17,732 bases of DNA from CAYTQK01 sp964439745 (GTDB lineage: Bacteria; Desulfobacterota; Desulfobacteria; Desulfobacterales; Desulfosudaceae). Numbering within the stretch: position 1 is the stretch's first letter; every line of letters begins with the position of its first letter. Below the pieces are notes generated by a model that was not told the origin of the DNA, searched no databases, and was given only the letters and a program-made list of their open reading frames with translations. The translations under genes were made by a program, and so were the position numbers. Where the stretch lies: positions 1 to 17,732 of the forward strand of contig CAYTQK010000032.1 in assembly GCA_964439745.1 (NCBI GenBank). Reading direction: 5' to 3'. Below are positions 14,342 through 17,732 of this stretch, one piece after another.

Positions 14342-16390
14342 ATGGAAACCAAACAGCCGGGCTATGAAGCGCTGAAACAGCGCGTCCTTGAACTGGAAAA
14401 TTCTCACCAGGATCTCCGGCAGGAACTGGAGACCCTGCGTCAAAGCCAGGCCATGCTGGTCCGTTCGGAACAGGTCGCCGAGGTCGGCAGCTGGGAGTGG
14501 GACATTGCCAGCGACGAGGTTACCTGGTCGGAAGGGTTGTACGTCATTTTTCAGCTGGATCCTGCTGAAAAGCCCCGCCGGTGGTCCGAGCATGGCGTCC
14601 GCACCCATCCCGATGACATGGCCCGGCTGCGCCGGGCCAGTGTCCGGGCCGTGGAAGAAAGCGTTCCCTATGAAATGGAAATCCGTATTTTCCGCCCGGA
14701 TGGGGAGCCGCGCTGGTGCCTGGCGCGCGGGTTTCCAAAGAAGCGGGAAGACGGGCAGGTGGTCGGGCTGTACGGAACGATACAGGATATTACCGACCGC
14801 AAGCAGGTGGAAGCCAAGCGCGACGAATACGAGGCCCTGCTGACCAGCACCCTGGCCGCGGTGGACAGCCTGCTGGTGCTGATCGACCGGGATTACCGCA
14901 TTGTCCTGTGCAACTGGAAAGACCATGAATGGGTGCTGGAGAGACAGCGGCAGGACCATCCCCGCTGTTACCAGGTTTTCAAAAACCGGGACAAACCCTG
15001 TAACAACTGTCCGCCGCAGCAAACATTTGTCGACGGCCGGATCCGCTGGTATGAGGACCAGAATCCCATAGACGGCAGTTTTAAGAAAATCAGCGCCATC
15101 CCCATCTTCGGTGATGACGGCCGGGTCGCCTACGTGCTGGAAAATGTCCGGGACGTTACCCGGAGAAAAGCCACCGAGGAAGCCCTGCATCTGCAGTCCT
15201 TGACCCTCAACCAGATCCAGGACCGGGTTACGGTGACCGACCTGGAGGGGAACATCACCTATGTCAACGATGCCGAGTGCGCTATGCTGGGCAGGACCCG
15301 GGAGGAGCTCCTCGGCCGGCACGTTTCTGCCTATGGCGAAGATCCGGAAGCCGGGGCCACCCAGGCCGAGATTATAGCCAGGACCCGGCGGGACGGTACC
15401 TGGCAGGGAGAAATTGTCAATTATGACAGCAATGGTCATCCCTGCATCCTGGACTGCCGCACCCACCTGGTCCGCAACGAGGCCGGAAAGGCCATCGCCC
15501 TGTGCGGTGTCGCCACCGATATCACCGCTCGCAAGCGGGCCGAGGCGGAAAGAGCCCGGCTGGAGGAGCAGGTCCAGCATGCCCAGCGGCTGGAATCCAT
15601 CGGCCGCCTGGCCGGCGGGGCGGCCCATGATTTGAACAACCTGCTGACCCCCATCCTCGGTTACGGCGAGATTCTGTTGAGCGACCTGGCGCCGGACGAC
15701 TTTCGCCGCCAGGCCATCGAGGATATCATGCTGGCCGGGGAGCGGGCCCGCGACCTGGTCCGCCAGCTGCTGGCGTTCAGCCGCAAACAGACCCTGGAAT
15801 TCAGCGAGGTCAACCTGAACAGCCTGCTGACCGGCTTTAAAAATCTGCTGCGCCGGACCATCCGGGAGGATGTCGCCATTCACATGAACCTGGCCGAAAC
15901 CCTGCCCCTGGTCAAGGGCGATGTCGGCCAGCTGGAGCAGGTGGTCATGAACCTGGCCATCAACGCCCAAGACGCCATGCCCGACGGCGGCGATCTGGCC
16001 ATCGTCACCGCTCCGGCGGAAGTGACAATCGACGCGGAAAACCGGCAATTGGAGCTGCCCGCCGGCCGCTATGTCCGGATGGTAATCAGCGACACGGGCT
16101 GCGGCATGGACGAAGAGGTCCTGGAGCACCTCTTTGAACCCTTTTTCACCACCAAGGACGTCAACCAGGGAACCGGCCTGGGGCTGGCTTCGGTCTATGG
16201 CATTGTCAAGCAGCATGGCGGGGATGTGCAGGTGGACAGCCGTCCCGGCGGGGGCAGCTGTTTCACCATATTTCTGCCGGCGGCCACGGACCGGATATCT
16301 GCAGAAGCCCTTTCGGGCCGAGGCCCTGACCGCCAGTATGCGGCAGGTCCTGGACAATTGACCGGGCCGCCATATCCTCATCAGCAGTGA
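14342..16390 (+). CDS. three-PAS sensor histidine kinase, receiver domain lost
   Basis: 682 aa from ATG 14342 (AGGA 7 nt upstream). No transmembrane segment is visible, so it is cytoplasmic. A short coiled coil (about 1-38) leads into PAS1 (about 40-150, WEWD and the DITDRK end), PAS2 (about 160-275) and PAS3 (about 277-400, ending DITARKR). PAS2 has C209, C220 and C223 (CYQVF, then CNNC), a possible metal- or redox-sensing set. The dimerization domain has the phospho-acceptor H429 in GGAAHDLNNLL. The ATPase domain has N541 (N box), D584-TGCGM (G1), and FFTTKD with GTGLGLASVYGIVKQHGG. The domain ends at FLPAATD (about 650). The last 32 residues are out-of-frame junk: this was a hybrid kinase whose C-terminal receiver has been deleted (see 16293-16361). 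Confidence 0.9.
   Translation: METKQPGYEALKQRVLELENSHQDLRQELETLRQSQAMLVRSEQVAEVGSWEWDIASDEVTWSEGLYVIFQLDPAEKPRRWSEHGVRTHPDDMARLRRASVRAVEESVPYEMEIRIFRPDGEPRWCLARGFPKKREDGQVVGLYGTIQDITDRKQVEAKRDEYEALLTSTLAAVDSLLVLIDRDYRIVLCNWKDHEWVLERQRQDHPRCYQVFKNRDKPCNNCPPQQTFVDGRIRWYEDQNPIDGSFKKISAIPIFGDDGRVAYVLENVRDVTRRKATEEALHLQSLTLNQIQDRVTVTDLEGNITYVNDAECAMLGRTREELLGRHVSAYGEDPEAGATQAEIIARTRRDGTWQGEIVNYDSNGHPCILDCRTHLVRNEAGKAIALCGVATDITARKRAEAERARLEEQVQHAQRLESIGRLAGGAAHDLNNLLTPILGYGEILLSDLAPDDFRRQAIEDIMLAGERARDLVRQLLAFSRKQTLEFSEVNLNSLLTGFKNLLRRTIREDVAIHMNLAETLPLVKGDVGQLEQVVMNLAINAQDAMPDGGDLAIVTAPAEVTIDAENRQLELPAGRYVRMVISDTGCGMDEEVLEHLFEPFFTTKDVNQGTGLGLASVYGIVKQHGGDVQVDSRPGGGSCFTIFLPAATDRISAEALSGRGPDRQYAAGPGQLTGPPYPHQQ
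16293..16361 (+). pseudogene. receiver-domain C-terminal remnant
   Basis: In the +1 frame relative to the kinase, the DNA reads GYLQKPFRAEALTASMRQVL then DN and TGA at 16359-16361. LQKPF is the strand-5 lysine motif of response-regulator receivers, followed by the last helix. The stretch follows directly after the kinase's FLPAATD in the DNA, so about 100 residues of receiver, including the phospho-accepting Asp, are missing and the join is out of frame. The junction lies near 16289-16296. Confidence 0.75.
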
Positions 16391-16409
16391 GCCCGCTTTG
16401 CGCGCCGGG

Positions 16410-17732
16410 TTATCCGGAACCATTCTTTTTCTGGTGCTGCCGGCAGGCTGCCACAAAATGGCGGCAGAATTCCGGGTTGCTGCCGAAATGCAGGTGCACG
16501 TAGCTGGCCAGGGTGTTGTTGACGCAGAAGCCCTCGAGCGAGGAGGTCTCTCCCCGTCTCCCGGAAACCGCGTACGCCCGGCGGATTTGGGCCGGTATCT
16601 CTTGTTCGGCAGCGGCGATTTCGGAGTAGTGAAACTCATGGCCGCGGGCGGTCATGCCGGCGGTTCCGAGGAGGGCGTCTGCCCGCAGGGTCACCTCCCG
16701 GTAGCCCAGGGCCTTGAGTCGGTCCAGCAGGCGGGTAGCCAGGGGAAAACAGCCGCACATGGGCAGCGGCCGTCCCTTTCGGCCGATAAATTCCCGGCAC
16801 AGGTACATGAAGCCGCCGCATTCACCGTAAATGGGCAGTCCGTCCGCGCTGGCCTGCCGCACCTGGTCGCGCAGGGACTGGTTGGCGGACAGTTTACCGG
16901 CGAACAATTCCGGATACCCGCCGCCGAAATAAAGGCCGGACAGGTTGTCCGGCAGGCGGGTGTCGCTGAGGGGAGAAAAGAAAACCAGCTCAGCCCCGTG
17001 GGCTGCCAGCAGATCCAGGTTGTCAGGATAATAAAAGGAAAAGGCCGCGTCCCGGGCCACCCCGATGCGGGGGCCGTCGGCGGCAGACGCCGCAAACTTC
17101 TCCTGCTCTTCTCCGGTTCCGCGGCCGGGCCGCAGGCCGGCGGTCAACCGGTCGGTATCCAGACCCCGGCCGATGATATCGGCCAGCCGGTCAATGGCTT
17201 TTCGGCTGAGGCGGAACTCGTCGCCGGTGACCAGGCCCAGGTGGCGTTCCGGGATGGACAGGCTGTCATCCCGGAAAAGACCGCCCAGCATCGGCACGGA
17301 CAGGTAGTGGCCCACCGCTTCCTGGAGGTACCGCAAGTGGCCGGCACTGCCCAGGTTGTTGAAAACCACCCCGGCAAACCGGACCGCCGGATCAAACTCC
17401 ACGAATCCCTTGACCAGGGCGGCGGTGCTGCGGGCCATGCTGCGGGCGTTGACCACCAGGATCACCGGGAGCCCCAGCCACTTGGCCATCTGAGCGGTGG
17501 AGCCGGCCTCGCTGACGCCGTCATAACCGTCATACAGCCCCATGACCCCTTCGACCACGGCCAGGTCTGCCCCGGCGGCGTGGCGGCGCAGAAGATCCCG
17601 GTTGTATTCCCGGGAGAGCATCCAACCGTCCAGGTTGCGGCTGGGTGTTCCGGTAATCCGGGTGTGATGACCGGGGTCGATAAAGTCCGGCCCCACCTTG
17701 AAAGGGGCGACCGCGTATCCCTGCTTCTGCAG
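16410..17732 (-). CDS. cbiA: cobyrinate a,c-diamide synthase, 5' end missing
   Basis: CbiA/CobB amidates the a and c side chains of cobyrinate using glutamine and ATP, in the anaerobic or aerobic cobalamin (B12) pathway. The frame runs off the right edge. The visible 440 residues begin LQKQGYAVAPFKVGPDFIDP, so roughly the first 25-30 residues, with the P-loop, are outside. The N-terminal ATP-binding half has VVEGVMGLYDG and VILVVNARS. The glutamine amidotransferase half has IYGECGGFMYL, with the nucleophilic Cys, and ends with HLHFGSNPEF, containing the catalytic His. The length and both active sites fit a functional enzyme. Its stop is 20 nt from the kinase stop on the other strand, so the two are tail to tail. 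Confidence 0.93.
   Translation of the reverse strand: MQKQGYAVAPFKVGPDFIDPGHHTRITGTPSRNLDGWMLSREYNRDLLRRHAAGADLAVVEGVMGLYDGYDGVSEAGSTAQMAKWLGLPVILVVNARSMARSTAALVKGFVEFDPAVRFAGVVFNNLGSAGHLRYLQEAVGHYLSVPMLGGLFRDDSLSIPERHLGLVTGDEFRLSRKAIDRLADIIGRGLDTDRLTAGLRPGRGTGEEQEKFAASAADGPRIGVARDAAFSFYYPDNLDLLAAHGAELVFFSPLSDTRLPDNLSGLYFGGGYPELFAGKLSANQSLRDQVRQASADGLPIYGECGGFMYLCREFIGRKGRPLPMCGCFPLATRLLDRLKALGYREVTLRADALLGTAGMTARGHEFHYSEIAAAEQEIPAQIRRAYAVSGRRGETSSLEGFCVNNTLASYVHLHFGSNPEFCRHFVAACRQHQKKNGSG

Noticed and set aside
14315..16639. Long minus-strand open frame across the histidine kinase
   Set aside because: High GC leaves antisense frames open. The plus-strand kinase has all its motifs in order, and the antisense product shows only a Gly/Gln/Val-rich pattern.

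Overview
The window is GC-rich bacterial chromosome with accessory insertions. The gene content fits a member of the Desulfobacterota, perhaps Desulfobacterales-like: cobyrinate diamide synthase, a FATP-like acyl-CoA synthetase, multi-PAS histidine kinases, a DUF2378-like protein and many GTCATT...GGAATC palindromic repeats. This placement is an inference from gene content; no rRNA or other marker gene is present.

Layout. 1-1600: the 3' end of a SmpA/OmlA-like protein, then a lipoprotein and an acidic exported protein in an apparent operon closed by a strong terminator. 1740-3049: a divergent pair, an unknown wHTH-like protein (-) and a SAM methyltransferase (+). 3050-7830: a visibly more AT-rich defence-type region. 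It holds a small ORF with a perfect Shine-Dalgarno, hsdM with a frameshift in an A7 run, a 10-codon remnant where hsdS should start, a Fic AMP-transferase, a truncated IS256-family element abutting the fic stop codon, a candidate small RNA, and a first nucleotidyltransferase toxin-antitoxin-like pair. hsdS and hsdR are absent. 7640-8055: nested inverted repeats, a perfect 15-bp hairpin and a WD40 remnant.

8114-9166: a promoter, a YtfJ-like exported thioredoxin-fold protein and a non-classical UspA, probably one operon. 9193-10368: a DUF2378-like gene on the minus strand, flanked by two 66-nt repeat copies exactly 800 bp apart, then a gene-poor stretch with more palindromes. 10369-12090: an orphan ParA ATPase (-), diverging from a second, related but distinct nucleotidyltransferase pair (+). 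12141-14012: acyl-CoA synthetase (-). 14342-16390: a three-PAS histidine kinase (+) that looks like a hybrid kinase whose receiver domain was deleted, leaving only the receiver's last helix in another frame. 16410-17732: cobyrinate a,c-diamide synthase (-), running off the window end.

Main themes. Genome decay is frequent: broken hsdM, lost hsdS/hsdR, cut IS256, WD40 stump, excised receiver. Two MNT-like nucleotidyltransferase modules with dissimilar small partners lie 4.5 kb apart. Several structured non-coding elements are unexplained by the genes, the best being a promoter-two hairpins-terminator unit at 6851-6948.
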